A stretch of 8,832 nt of DNA from contig SYDY01000103.1 of assembly GCA_005801425.1 (NCBI GenBank), positions 1 through 8,832 of the forward strand, written 5' to 3'. Below are positions 1-6,715 of the stretch, in pieces (the first letter of the stretch is position 1; the number at the start of each line of letters is the position of its first letter). The notes below the pieces were generated by a model, which searched no databases, was not told the origin of the DNA, and was given only the letters and a program-made list of their open reading frames with translations. The DNA is from Bdellovibrionales bacterium. Its GTDB lineage: Bacteria; Myxococcota; XYA12-FULL-58-9; SYDY01. Made by a program: the position numbers and the translations under genes.

Positions 1-434
1 ATACCGATGCCTCCAAAATGGGCGCGATAGTGGGCCTCTGCATTTGAAGCGCCAATATTGGCACCTGCACCGATGGTCCAGCGCTCAAGAGGAATGCGAA
101 ATTTAAAATTCATATCGACATCGGTGATGGGTGTGTTTCCTGTGCCGAAATTGATTTCATACATCATTGCAGCAGGCATGAGGCTGAAATTTTTTGCGAT
201 GGGGATGTCCACAAAAAATCCCCAAGCAAAACCTCCGCCGGCATCGGATGTTTTAAGGCCATCGGATATTTCGTTGGGTGAATAGTTGCCGCCAATGGCG
301 ACGCCCAAACCAACACCTGTGGGTGTTGGAGTCGGCGTGCGCTGATTGTTTTTTTTAAAATTATCACTCCATGCCGCAGAAGCGGTTGCAGGGAGCAATA
401 AAATTGCGAGAATACGTACGAACGCGAACAACAT
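1..434 (-). CDS. Outer-membrane-type beta-barrel protein, N-terminal part (runs off the left edge)
   Basis: The frame stays open from an ATG at 434 to the window edge, giving 144 residues of an incomplete protein. Residues 1-20 form a typical Sec signal peptide: an Arg at position 7, a hydrophobic core (ILAILLLP) and an Ala-x-Ala cleavage site at ASA/AW. A short Thr-Pro linker (TPTPTPTG, about residues 35-42) follows. After it come alternating Gly/aromatic strands (VGLGVAIGGNY, GGGFAWGFFVDIPI, NFSLMPAAMMYEINFG, MNFKFRIPL, TIGAGANIGA) of the kind seen in small porin-like barrels. The start is well supported by a strong Shine-Dalgarno (GGAGGGG, positions 439-445) about 6 bases upstream. The macro-domain gene ends 56 bases upstream on the same strand, so the two may share a transcript. 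Export and a barrel fold are inferred from the sequence pattern. The ligand or role cannot be told, and the C-terminal strand is outside the window. Confidence 0.72.
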   Translation of the reverse strand, partial: MLFAFVRILAILLLPATASAAWSDNFKKNNQRTPTPTPTGVGLGVAIGGNYSPNEISDGLKTSDAGGGFAWGFFVDIPIAKNFSLMPAAMMYEINFGTGNTPITDVDMNFKFRIPLERWTIGAGANIGASNAEAHYRAHFGGIG

Positions 435-490
435 GGATCCCCTCCAGGAAGCGAAGCATGTCATAGCGCAATTGGAGGGTGAACCAAATA

Positions 491-982
491 TCAGTTGAAC
501 TCGCTGGCTTCTTGGCCTGCACGAAACGTGGTGTACACGATCACGCGACAATCCAAATCACCGAGATTTTTTTCGATGAGCGGTTTGACATCCGACCATT
601 CCAAACCACCGACGCCCGTGGCGATTTTAGGAAGTGCAATACTTGTGATTTCTTCCGACTCGATGTGCTTGCGCAATTCGCGCAGTGCGTGATTCACATG
701 GGCCAAAGTCGCTTGGCCGGGATTGCCTTGCTCATGGGTGGGCGCAGCTTCTTGTGTCATCAGATTGACGATGCGCACACCGCCAGCACCTGCCCATGAC
801 CACAATTCGCCGGGTTTGGGATTTCGTTCGTGACAATAGTGACGAAAATCCTTGGTCAATGCAGGCCATCGCTCGCGAATGGACAAAGCCAATCCTGAAT
901 CAAAATGATCATGGGGAGCAACGCCGTGTGCAATGGCCTCGGCCTTGCTAAGAAGAATATCACCAGCAACTTCATGAAGCAT
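491..982 (-). CDS. Macro-domain protein (ADP-ribose-binding / processing)
   Basis: This 163-residue protein is a single macro domain with nothing attached. The N-terminal GDI motif (residues 7-9), the stretch AIAHGVAPHDHFDSGLAL (16-33), the strand VRIVNLMTQE (69-78) and the loop ALPKIATGVGGLEW (116-129) match the ADP-ribose pocket of the family. The last motif resembles TARG1/ALC1-like macro domains. Macro domains bind ADP-ribose, and many hydrolyse O-acetyl-ADP-ribose, ADP-ribose-1''-phosphate or ADP-ribosyl groups on proteins or DNA. Which activity this one has cannot be read from the sequence. There is no signal peptide, so it should be cytoplasmic. The start is supported by AAGGAG (988-993) five bases upstream and by a good promoter just before it. 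No ADP-ribosyltransferase toxin gene lies beside it in this window, so a DarT/DarG-type toxin-antitoxin pair is not supported. It is transcribed towards the beta-barrel gene and divergently from the NlpC/P60-like gene. Confidence 0.9.
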   Translation of the reverse strand: MLHEVAGDILLSKAEAIAHGVAPHDHFDSGLALSIRERWPALTKDFRHYCHERNPKPGELWSWAGAGGVRIVNLMTQEAAPTHEQGNPGQATLAHVNHALRELRKHIESEEITSIALPKIATGVGGLEWSDVKPLIEKNLGDLDCRVIVYTTFRAGQEASEFN

Positions 983-1003
983 GGAAACTCCTTGGTTGCG
1001 CGC

Positions 1004-1031
1004 ATTGTAGGCCTAACTGCAGGGACGTCAA
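1004..1031 (-). promoter_or_regulatory. Probable promoter of the macro-domain gene
   Basis: On the minus strand, TTGACG (1026-1031) is followed by a 16-base spacer and TACAAT (1004-1009). Each box matches the sigma-70 consensus at five of six positions. Transcription would begin near 997, giving a leader of about 15 bases that contains the Shine-Dalgarno at 988-993. This was called by eye from consensus match and position. Confidence 0.5.
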
Positions 1032-1092
1032 TGGATTTGTTGGGGGTGCGACAAAATGATGGGGTCGTTCGTTTTTTGGGTCGAAAGAAAAC

Positions 1093-1121
1093 CTGAAAAA
1101 CAATGTGTGCACTGATATACT
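1093..1121 (+). promoter_or_regulatory. Candidate extended -10 promoter placed for a leaderless transcript
   Basis: CTGAAA (1093-1098), a 17-base spacer and TATACT (1116-1121) precede the gene at 1131. The TG at 1113-1114 makes this an extended -10 (TGn-TATACT). The -10 box ends nine bases before the ATG, so transcription would begin at about 1128-1129, almost at the start codon. No Shine-Dalgarno is present. The -35 match is weak (four of six). Confidence 0.4.
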
Positions 1122-1130
1122 TAAACATAT

Positions 1131-1958
1131 ATGGTGTCCCCCGTTTCTAAATCTCTGGTGAGACCTGCTATTACGGGTTCGGACGCATCTGGTGTTACGG
1201 CTCCAATCTCTTCGGAGACTCGCACAGCGCTACTTGATGTCGCGCAAACGCGGAGAGCAGCAGGCATTGTGTGGGGGAAGCCTTACATGCCGCCCCATGA
1301 ACATGGCATCTGCTTAAGCAAGCCAGCTCTCCTCGGTTATCTCAAGATGTTGCATCCGGCTTCTTTGGGGGCGACGCCAGATCCGGAAGGGTCTTTTAAA
1401 ATATCGTATCCATTCCGAAGTTGGGTTGGATCTGCAGCAAATGCAGGACAGCTCTTTCCAGATCCATTGCCTTCACCTACGCCACTGAATTGTGCATCAT
1501 TTGTTCTCAACGCATTGTTAGAAGTACGACTTCTTACGGCGCACGAAGTCCATGTTTTTTACTGTGCGGTGGACAAACATTATCGAGCGCATCCCGAAAA
1601 AGATCCTGATTATTGTGCGGCAGAAATCAAATGGTTGGATGGTCCAGGTGATTGGATCGAAGCGCACAGTGTTTTGACGGACGAACATAGGGGTGATGTT
1701 GTGATGGCGGTGGACAAAGTCCATAAAGAGGGACTCAATTACGCCAGGCATGTGGGCTTGTTGGGAGGGCTTGGTGTGGATCCCAGCCATCCTGAAGGTG
1801 GTAATCAGGGAATGCTTCTTTGGGATTGGGACGGCGATGTACGAAAGGAAGTGAATCCTGAATGGGTGCCTTTGGGCGGCAACAGCATGTTTCGCCGATT
1901 GCCGTTGGCTGATGTTGTGGCCCGTGTGAAGGCAGTTGGTGCTGCGTACTCGCCCTAA
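1131..1958 (+). CDS. Hypothetical protein with NlpC/P60-like (papain-fold) Cys/His signature
   Basis: I do not recognise this 275-residue protein as a named family, but its second half follows the layout of NlpC/P60 domains. LNCASFVLNALLE (119-131) resembles the nucleophile motif DCSGFV, with Cys121. EHRGDVVMAVD (185-195) resembles the PGDLVFF strand. ARHVGLLGG (205-213) resembles HVGIYLG, with His207. A final strand ends in RRLPL (255-259). The third polar catalytic residue is not obvious. The first 100 residues match nothing I know. Family members usually cut peptidoglycan peptides, but some act as amidases or acyltransferases, and this one has no signal peptide or membrane segment, so a cell-wall role is uncertain. 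The ATG at 1131 is the first start after an in-frame stop at 1122-1124 and has no Shine-Dalgarno. The gene ends two bases before the end of the opposing deaminase-like gene. That it is a real gene is supported by its clean fit between its neighbours. The fold assignment is inference. Confidence 0.62.
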   Translation: MVSPVSKSLVRPAITGSDASGVTAPISSETRTALLDVAQTRRAAGIVWGKPYMPPHEHGICLSKPALLGYLKMLHPASLGATPDPEGSFKISYPFRSWVGSAANAGQLFPDPLPSPTPLNCASFVLNALLEVRLLTAHEVHVFYCAVDKHYRAHPEKDPDYCAAEIKWLDGPGDWIEAHSVLTDEHRGDVVMAVDKVHKEGLNYARHVGLLGGLGVDPSHPEGGNQGMLLWDWDGDVRKEVNPEWVPLGGNSMFRRLPLADVVARVKAVGAAYSP

Positions 1959-1960
1959 TC

Positions 1961-3244
1961 TTAAAGCGTGTCAAATAGCAGCGGCTTCTTTGGTGGGGGT
2001 GGCGTTGTTTGGAACTCGAGTGTCAAATCGTCACAGTCACTATTTTCTTTCTCTTCTTCTACGGTGTATGCCAATCGCATTGCCCTCAACGCATGGCGGG
2101 ATGCCACTTTGAGTGGACTTATTTCGGGCTCCCCTGAATGGGGGTTGCGTTGAGGAGATAATACCGGCGTGTTGCGTAGTTCTTGTTGTTGCAGCACAGC
2201 AAGACGCTGTGCGTATTTTTGTCTGCGCTGTGGCGACTCTTGGATATGATCCGATTGTTTTTTAGCGATTGCGGGTGCTTTGACCTGCATCCATTGATCT
2301 TTTTGTTCTTGAATAAAAGATGCTGTGTCGCGATAAAATCCAAGCGTGTCATAGGATTGGCATCGATCACAGGGGCCGACCACTTGGAGGGTGCTAATAT
2401 GCTCCCCGTTCCATGCAACCTGGAGTAGAGGCAAACGCTGGAGCTTCCATGGGCTTGGCGAAGGCGTGCCAATCCAAAGTGTGAGTTGGGTGCATGGATT
2501 CTCTGTTGATAGCATATGTCTGGACAGTGCATATTCAGCACAGAGCCGGGGTCGTCCTTGTACAAGATCTCGTCCTCCGGGGATCGCCCGGATGGCTTTA
2601 TTGAGTGAGCCGGAAACGGGTTCAGGTGAAGCTGTAAACGTGGGAGAAATGGCCCATGGAAACATTGCAGAAAAATGGATACTTACGGCGCTGATGGCCA
2701 GCGCCCGTTGGTTGCCGTCAGACGTATGGGCGTCTTGTCCACTGAGAAAAACACGATCAAGTTGCTCGTTGTGGTCAAATACTGCGATGAGCACGCGACC
2801 GCGATCATAAGGTGCATCGCGACGTCTGCATATGAATGTGTTGGTACTGTCGCCACGTGCTACGGTTTCGGGCCATGCTTCCAAGGCTTGCGCCAATCCA
2901 TCAGCACGTGCGGCGTAATAATCTTGTTCATGAGCCGGGAGAGTAGGGAGGTTCGCTCGGAGTGATTCAACTTGTTGATGAAAAGGCGTGAGGTCGATCG
3001 GTAGTTCAGCCAAGGGGCGATTCATCATGCGCTGATAAAGCGCAGCGATGAGGGTTGGCTGCAGGCTAGGCCCGCCTGTTACCTGGTCAATTGCCGCAGG
3101 ATACAGCGATTGACACCATTGAATATCGTGCATGCTGTCGACAATAAAGGGGTCAGAGTGTGTATGGGGGAGAGGGCTGATTGTGATGCAGGCCTGATTG
3201 AGGCTGCAGTGTCTCGGTAATAATTCTAATGGATGCGCGCTCAT
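1961..3244 (-). CDS. Hypothetical protein with a cytidine-deaminase-superfamily signature
   Basis: This 427-residue protein is not one I recognise as a whole. Its middle carries the two zinc motifs of the deaminase superfamily: Cys235-Ala-Glu237 (RLCAEYAL) and Pro291-Cys-x-x-Cys295 (GPCDRC). Strand-like segments sit where the fold needs them: VLIAVFDH (151-158) and DRVFLSG (163-169) before the first motif, and LTLWIG (254-259) between the motifs. The predicted zinc ligands are Cys235, Cys292 and Cys295, with Glu237 as proton shuttle. A CAE rather than HAE first motif is common in bacterial toxin and YwqJ-like deaminases. The first 130 residues are mainly helical in character. The C-terminal part (about 320-427) is charged and probably disordered, with an acidic run (EEEKEN) and a proline run (TPPPPKK). 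There is no signal peptide. The start lacks a Shine-Dalgarno, and an alternative ATG lies at codon 38. The substrate (free nucleoside, nucleic acid or protein) is unknown. Confidence 0.6.
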   Translation of the reverse strand: MSAHPLELLPRHCSLNQACITISPLPHTHSDPFIVDSMHDIQWCQSLYPAAIDQVTGGPSLQPTLIAALYQRMMNRPLAELPIDLTPFHQQVESLRANLPTLPAHEQDYYAARADGLAQALEAWPETVARGDSTNTFICRRRDAPYDRGRVLIAVFDHNEQLDRVFLSGQDAHTSDGNQRALAISAVSIHFSAMFPWAISPTFTASPEPVSGSLNKAIRAIPGGRDLVQGRPRLCAEYALSRHMLSTENPCTQLTLWIGTPSPSPWKLQRLPLLQVAWNGEHISTLQVVGPCDRCQSYDTLGFYRDTASFIQEQKDQWMQVKAPAIAKKQSDHIQESPQRRQKYAQRLAVLQQQELRNTPVLSPQRNPHSGEPEISPLKVASRHALRAMRLAYTVEEEKENSDCDDLTLEFQTTPPPPKKPLLFDTL

Positions 3245-3251
3245 AGGCGCG

Positions 3252-3281
3252 CGTATATGATGATTGATAACGTTTGTTCAA
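3252..3281 (-). promoter_or_regulatory. Weak candidate promoter for the deaminase-like gene
   Basis: On the minus strand TTGAAC (3276-3281), an 18-base spacer and TATACG (3252-3257) lie in the 43-base gap after the deacetylase-like gene. Each box matches four of six consensus positions. The -10 ends seven bases before the ATG at 3244, which again would give a leaderless message. Read-through from the sppA operon is an equally good explanation for expression. Confidence 0.28.
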
Positions 3282-3287
3282 TGTATG

Positions 3288-4223
3288 CTAATCTATGAGC
3301 GTCGCAAGATGGAGTGGCACTGTTTCACGCAAAGCCGCGAGACTGTAACCGCCTTCAAGAAGGGACACGATGCGTCCACCACAGGCTTGGTTGGCAAATG
3401 CGACCACTTCGCTGCTCAGTGCTTCGAATCCAGCCGGCGTTATTTGAAGTTGCCCCAAAGGGTCCCGTGCTTCGGCGTCGAATCCTGCAGAAATCAGTAC
3501 AATATTGGGTGAGAAACGTTCAAACGCGGGTTTGATGCGCGTGTGCCATGCATGCAAATAGGCATCGTCGCCTTCGTAGGCGGCGATGGGGCAATTCACG
3601 ATGGTATTGGGGGCATGGGGGCCTCCGGTTTCAGTAATACTTCCTGTACCGGGATAAAATGGATACTGGTGCAGGCTTGCAAACATAATGTTGGGATCGT
3701 CCCAGACCATATCTTGCGTACCGTTGCCGTGGTGTACATCCCAATCGATGATGGCCACGCGCTGTGCGCCTGCCTGGATGGCGGCACGCGCTGCAAGAAC
3801 AATATTTCCGAAGACACAAAAGCCCATGGCGCGATTGAACAAGGCATGATGCCCCGGCGGTCGTATGGCGCAAAATGCGCGTTGCCACGTGCCTGTCATG
3901 ACTTGGGTGGCGGCATGCATGGCAGATCCTGCGGCGTGCAGCGCTGCATCCCATGAGGGCGGGATCACGTGGGTGTCATCACCGAGCAGGCCCCCGTGCG
4001 CGCATGTACTTTTTGCCAATCGCACGTACTTGGGATCATGCAGGGTTGCAATGATGTCCATGGTGGTTGGCACAGCACCTGTGTGTTCAACGCGTTTGAG
4101 TAAATTGGCGTTTTCGATGCCTTCACGGATTGCCGTAAGACGCGCAGGACGCTCAGGATGGCCCGGCCCTTGATCATGCAAATCAAAACGCGGATCGTCG
4201 ATAAAACCTACGGAGTGACCCAT
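3288..4223 (-). CDS. Histone-deacetylase-family (acetyl-lysine / acetylpolyamine type) hydrolase
   Basis: At 311 residues this is a complete bacterial member of the zinc-dependent arginase/deacetylase superfamily, closest in look to class II HDAC-like amidohydrolases. The opening DPRFDLHDQGPGHPERPARL (10-29) is typical. RPPGHHA (121-127) holds the catalytic His125-His126 pair. DWDVHHGNGTQ (160-170) supplies zinc ligands Asp162 and His164. HQYPFYPGTG (185-194) is the substrate-side loop. GFDAEARDPLG (247-257) supplies the third ligand, Asp249. EGGYS (290-294) holds the catalytic Tyr293. All key residues are present, so it should be active. Bacterial relatives remove acetyl groups from polyamines, small amides or lysines, and the substrate here cannot be predicted. 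No signal peptide is seen, so the enzyme is cytoplasmic. The ATG lies inside the last codons of sppA (16-base overlap) with no clear Shine-Dalgarno, suggesting translation coupled to sppA. The start fits the usual N-terminus of the family. Confidence 0.93.
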   Translation of the reverse strand: MGHSVGFIDDPRFDLHDQGPGHPERPARLTAIREGIENANLLKRVEHTGAVPTTMDIIATLHDPKYVRLAKSTCAHGGLLGDDTHVIPPSWDAALHAAGSAMHAATQVMTGTWQRAFCAIRPPGHHALFNRAMGFCVFGNIVLAARAAIQAGAQRVAIIDWDVHHGNGTQDMVWDDPNIMFASLHQYPFYPGTGSITETGGPHAPNTIVNCPIAAYEGDDAYLHAWHTRIKPAFERFSPNIVLISAGFDAEARDPLGQLQITPAGFEALSSEVVAFANQACGGRIVSLLEGGYSLAALRETVPLHLATLID

Positions 4224-5926
4224 ACGGGGTTCATATGCAGTGCGCCTTTGCTTTGCAACATGCCCATAGGGTCGCGTGTAAATGCGCGAAACAAGGGTCC
4301 GAAGATCTGTGCTGATCCTGGATGCAAGAATTCACGAACCAATGCCATGGGTGAGGGTGGTTCTGGAAAAAACGTAAAGTTCACCACTTCGTCTTCGGGG
4401 ATCTTGGCGCGTTTTTTAAGCTCTGCAACGGCGCTGCTGATACCACCCAGTGTATCGACAAGACCCACGGATTGCGCCCTACGTCCTGTGTACACACGTC
4501 CTCGGGCCAAAGGCTCGAGGGCTTCATCGGTCATGCGTCGGCCCACTGCGGCTTTGTGCACAAAATCGGCGTAGATGGCATCGAGGGATTTGGCCATGTC
4601 TGCTTTTTCGTCGGGTGTGAGTGGATCGATCCCCATGGCGGTGGCCTTGGGTGTGGATTGGACGCTGTCGAATGTAACACCCAAATGATCTTGCAGCATG
4701 CGTCGTGTGGCAAAGGTTCCTGAAAATACACCGATGCTGCCGGTGATGGTGGTGGGATCGGCAAAGATATGATCGCTTTGCATGGCGATGAAATAGCCCC
4801 CTGAGGCTGCCACGTTGCCCATGGATACAACGACGGGGATCCCAGCCTTGCGTGTAAGCTCAATTTCCCGTCGCATGAGATCGCTTGCAACGTATGAGCC
4901 ACCGGGACTGTTAACGCGCAAAAGAACGCCTGAAACCTTTTGTTCACGCGCATCACGCAATGCTTTTTGAATCACGCCTGCATGGACATTGTCGGCCATC
5001 CCGGTGTCGTCGTTGCCTGTGACAATGCTTCCCTCGGCCGTGATAAATGCCATGGTGTGTGTTGCTTCATGATTGTGATCGTCAATACGCGCTGCATATC
5101 CGTTGATATCGAGCAAGTCGACGTTTTCGACCGTTGTGCGTAGTTTGATGTCGTCGATTACTTCGTCCCAGTAGCCCGTGCGATCGATGAGTTTGGCTGT
5201 TTTGGCTTCTTCGGCGGTGAGAGAGGCCTGTTGGTAGAATTTTTTCACGGTGTTGATGTCGATCTTACGCCGTGAAGCAATATTATTTTCGAGTTCTTCT
5301 TGCAGATCACCTACCAACTGTTTGAGATCTTGTTTTTGTTCCGGCGTCATCGAACTGCGAGTGAACGTGTTGGGCATGGATTTGAATTCTTTGCGCGCGT
5401 CGAAATAGGGATCGACCTTAAGGCGTGTAAGCAAGTTTCCAATAAAGGGTACATGGGCTGCCGTTCCACGCAAATCGATGCTTCCTACGGGACTCATGAC
5501 TATTTCATCGGCAAGCATGGCCACTTCCATCATCAAGTCGCTGGGACCCGCTTCGCTCCCACTGTCCATGTATGCGATGGACCATTTGCCTTGGGTGCGT
5601 AGGATATCGAATGCGGGCGCAAGCTCACGTACTTGCGCAAGACCCCATTCCGGGGAATCGACATGAAGCAGAACACCGGAGATACGCTGATCGTGGGCAG
5701 CTTTTTTGAGGATCGTGACCAAGGCAGGCAACGAAGGAAGCGTTTCATGCTCAAACAGCTGTTCCCAATCTGGCGCTGCTTTTTCCGTCAGTGGGCCATG
5801 GGCGTGTATTAAGAGCGTTGTTCGCTCGTCGATATGTTGGCGTTTGTTGTTGGTGAAGATCCCAATCACCGTGCCAATAACGATTAATGTGAGAAGCCAT
5901 TTAAACATACGACCGATGAAACCCAT
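4208..5926 (-). CDS. sppA: Signal peptide peptidase SppA, 67K type (protease IV, family S49)
   Basis: This 572-residue protein has the double S49 domain layout of the E. coli-type 67K SppA, which degrades signal peptides left in the inner membrane. One N-terminal membrane segment (about residues 9-24, WLLTLIVIGTVIGIF) anchors it, with the rest predicted on the periplasmic side. The N-terminal domain (about 36-260) carries the probable general-base lysine, Lys182, in EFKSMPNTFTRSSMTP, equivalent to the GKYKS motif of E. coli. The C-terminal domain (about 290-510) carries the nucleophile Ser375 in NVAASGGYF, followed by the typical TTITGSIGVFSG (392-403). RVNSPGGS (337-344) is also characteristic. 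Both catalytic residues are present. The C-terminal 60 residues (Pro-rich, then FREFLHP-like) are an extra tail of unknown role. The start has no clear Shine-Dalgarno, but the membrane anchor directly after it supports the choice. The gene is divergent from the FHA gene across 54 bases and overlaps the deacetylase-like gene downstream. Confidence 0.94.
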   Translation of the reverse strand: MGFIGRMFKWLLTLIVIGTVIGIFTNNKRQHIDERTTLLIHAHGPLTEKAAPDWEQLFEHETLPSLPALVTILKKAAHDQRISGVLLHVDSPEWGLAQVRELAPAFDILRTQGKWSIAYMDSGSEAGPSDLMMEVAMLADEIVMSPVGSIDLRGTAAHVPFIGNLLTRLKVDPYFDARKEFKSMPNTFTRSSMTPEQKQDLKQLVGDLQEELENNIASRRKIDINTVKKFYQQASLTAEEAKTAKLIDRTGYWDEVIDDIKLRTTVENVDLLDINGYAARIDDHNHEATHTMAFITAEGSIVTGNDDTGMADNVHAGVIQKALRDAREQKVSGVLLRVNSPGGSYVASDLMRREIELTRKAGIPVVVSMGNVAASGGYFIAMQSDHIFADPTTITGSIGVFSGTFATRRMLQDHLGVTFDSVQSTPKATAMGIDPLTPDEKADMAKSLDAIYADFVHKAAVGRRMTDEALEPLARGRVYTGRRAQSVGLVDTLGGISSAVAELKKRAKIPEDEVVNFTFFPEPPSPMALVREFLHPGSAQIFGPLFRAFTRDPMGMLQSKGALHMNPVWVTP

Positions 5927-5945
5927 GGGTGTCGCATGACATAAG

Positions 5946-5974
5946 TCGAGAAGGGTCGCAAGACATGCTACAAC
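5946..5974 (+). promoter_or_regulatory. Candidate extended -10 promoter of the FHA gene
   Basis: TCGAGA (5946-5951), a 17-base spacer and TACAAC (5969-5974) precede the ATG at 5981. A TG at 5966-5967 gives an extended -10. Each box matches four of six consensus positions. Six bases separate the -10 from the start codon and no Shine-Dalgarno is visible, which again suggests a leaderless transcript. Confidence 0.33.
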
Positions 5975-5980
5975 GAACCC

Positions 5981-6670
5981 ATGGCTGCTGGAAATGAAAC
6001 TGCAGAATTAAGTCCGTTTGTTGTTTTTACCCGAGGTGCTTTGGCAGGGCAGCGTTTTGATATCACGGGTGAAAGTATGGTGTTTGGTCGTGATCCTGAG
6101 GGTGAGATTGTGGCACTCCACGATAAGTCGGTATCGCGGCGCCATGCGGAGCTCTATTGCGATAAGAATAATGTATGGTTTCTTAAAGACTTGGTCTCTC
6201 TTAATGGAAGTCGGGTCAATGGTGATGTTGTGCGGGGTTCCCATGTGCTTCATCACGGCGATCGGTTGAGTCTTGGGGATGTGCAGTTATGTTTTTGGTT
6301 GGGTCCAAAATCGGGACACGAACAGGATGCTTCCCATTTGGCGACCATCCCGACCCGCCATCCCGTGCCTGCGGGCGTGCGTCCTATGCTTGATGTGATC
6401 GAGGGTTATGATCACGGTTTGCAGTGTGTGATCACCCGGGACACCACGGTGATCGGTCGTGCAAGCAGCGGTGATTTGATTTTGCGTGATCCTGCGGTGG
6501 ATACGGCCCATGCGGCGATTGCCTATATCGACGGTTCTTTCTTGCTGTTGCTCTTGCGTGGTCAAATGGCCGAAGTGGATGGTGTGCCTGTGCGTGATGG
6601 CGTGGTGTTGCGTCATGGTTCACGCATTCGTGTTGGAAATACCCAGATGATGTTTTGGGAAGATTGGTGA
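5981..6670 (+). CDS. Tandem FHA-domain protein
   Basis: The 229 residues form two forkhead-associated domains and little else. FHA domains bind phosphothreonine peptides and usually serve Ser/Thr kinase signalling or secretion systems. Domain 1 (about 12-107) has the full binding signature: Gly36-Arg37, Ser52-Arg-Arg-His55 (SVSRRHAEL) and Asn80-Gly81 (SRVNG), followed by HHGDRLSLG. Domain 2 (about 135-227) keeps Gly159-Arg160 and His177. However, the SxxH serine is replaced (VDTAHA, Asp174) and the Asn-Gly pair reads Asp200-Gly201 (EVDGVPV), so phosphopeptide binding there is probably lost or altered. There is no signal peptide or membrane segment, so it should be cytoplasmic. No kinase, phosphatase or secretion gene is in the window to name its partner. 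The start is the only ATG that leaves domain 1 whole. It lacks a Shine-Dalgarno. The gene is divergent from sppA and convergent with the chitinase across the large inverted repeat. Confidence 0.9.
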   Translation: MAAGNETAELSPFVVFTRGALAGQRFDITGESMVFGRDPEGEIVALHDKSVSRRHAELYCDKNNVWFLKDLVSLNGSRVNGDVVRGSHVLHHGDRLSLGDVQLCFWLGPKSGHEQDASHLATIPTRHPVPAGVRPMLDVIEGYDHGLQCVITRDTTVIGRASSGDLILRDPAVDTAHAAIAYIDGSFLLLLLRGQMAEVDGVPVRDGVVLRHGSRIRVGNTQMMFWEDW

Positions 6671-6715
6671 TCAGTTCTATCGCGTTTAAATTTCTGATAG
6701 CGGTCATGTTGCCTT

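Noticed and set aside
479-799. Plus-strand frame of 106 codons
   Set aside because: It lies opposite the macro-domain gene, whose conserved motifs show the minus strand is coding.
491-982. Macro-domain gene as antitoxin of a DarTG system
   Set aside because: No DarT-like ADP-ribosyltransferase gene is next to it; the neighbours are a beta-barrel protein and an NlpC/P60-like protein, and the gene has its own promoter.
2391-2810. Plus-strand frame of 139 codons opposite the deaminase-like gene
   Set aside because: The minus-strand frame is far longer and carries ordered zinc motifs; this frame has no start signal or recognisable motif.
3543-3956. Plus-strand frame of 137 codons
   Set aside because: It is the reverse of the well-conserved catalytic region of the deacetylase-family gene and shows no protein-like motifs of its own.
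5927-5980. A promoter for sppA on the minus strand
   Set aside because: TTGCGA and TATGTC-like hexamers are present but spacing and matches are too poor to call.
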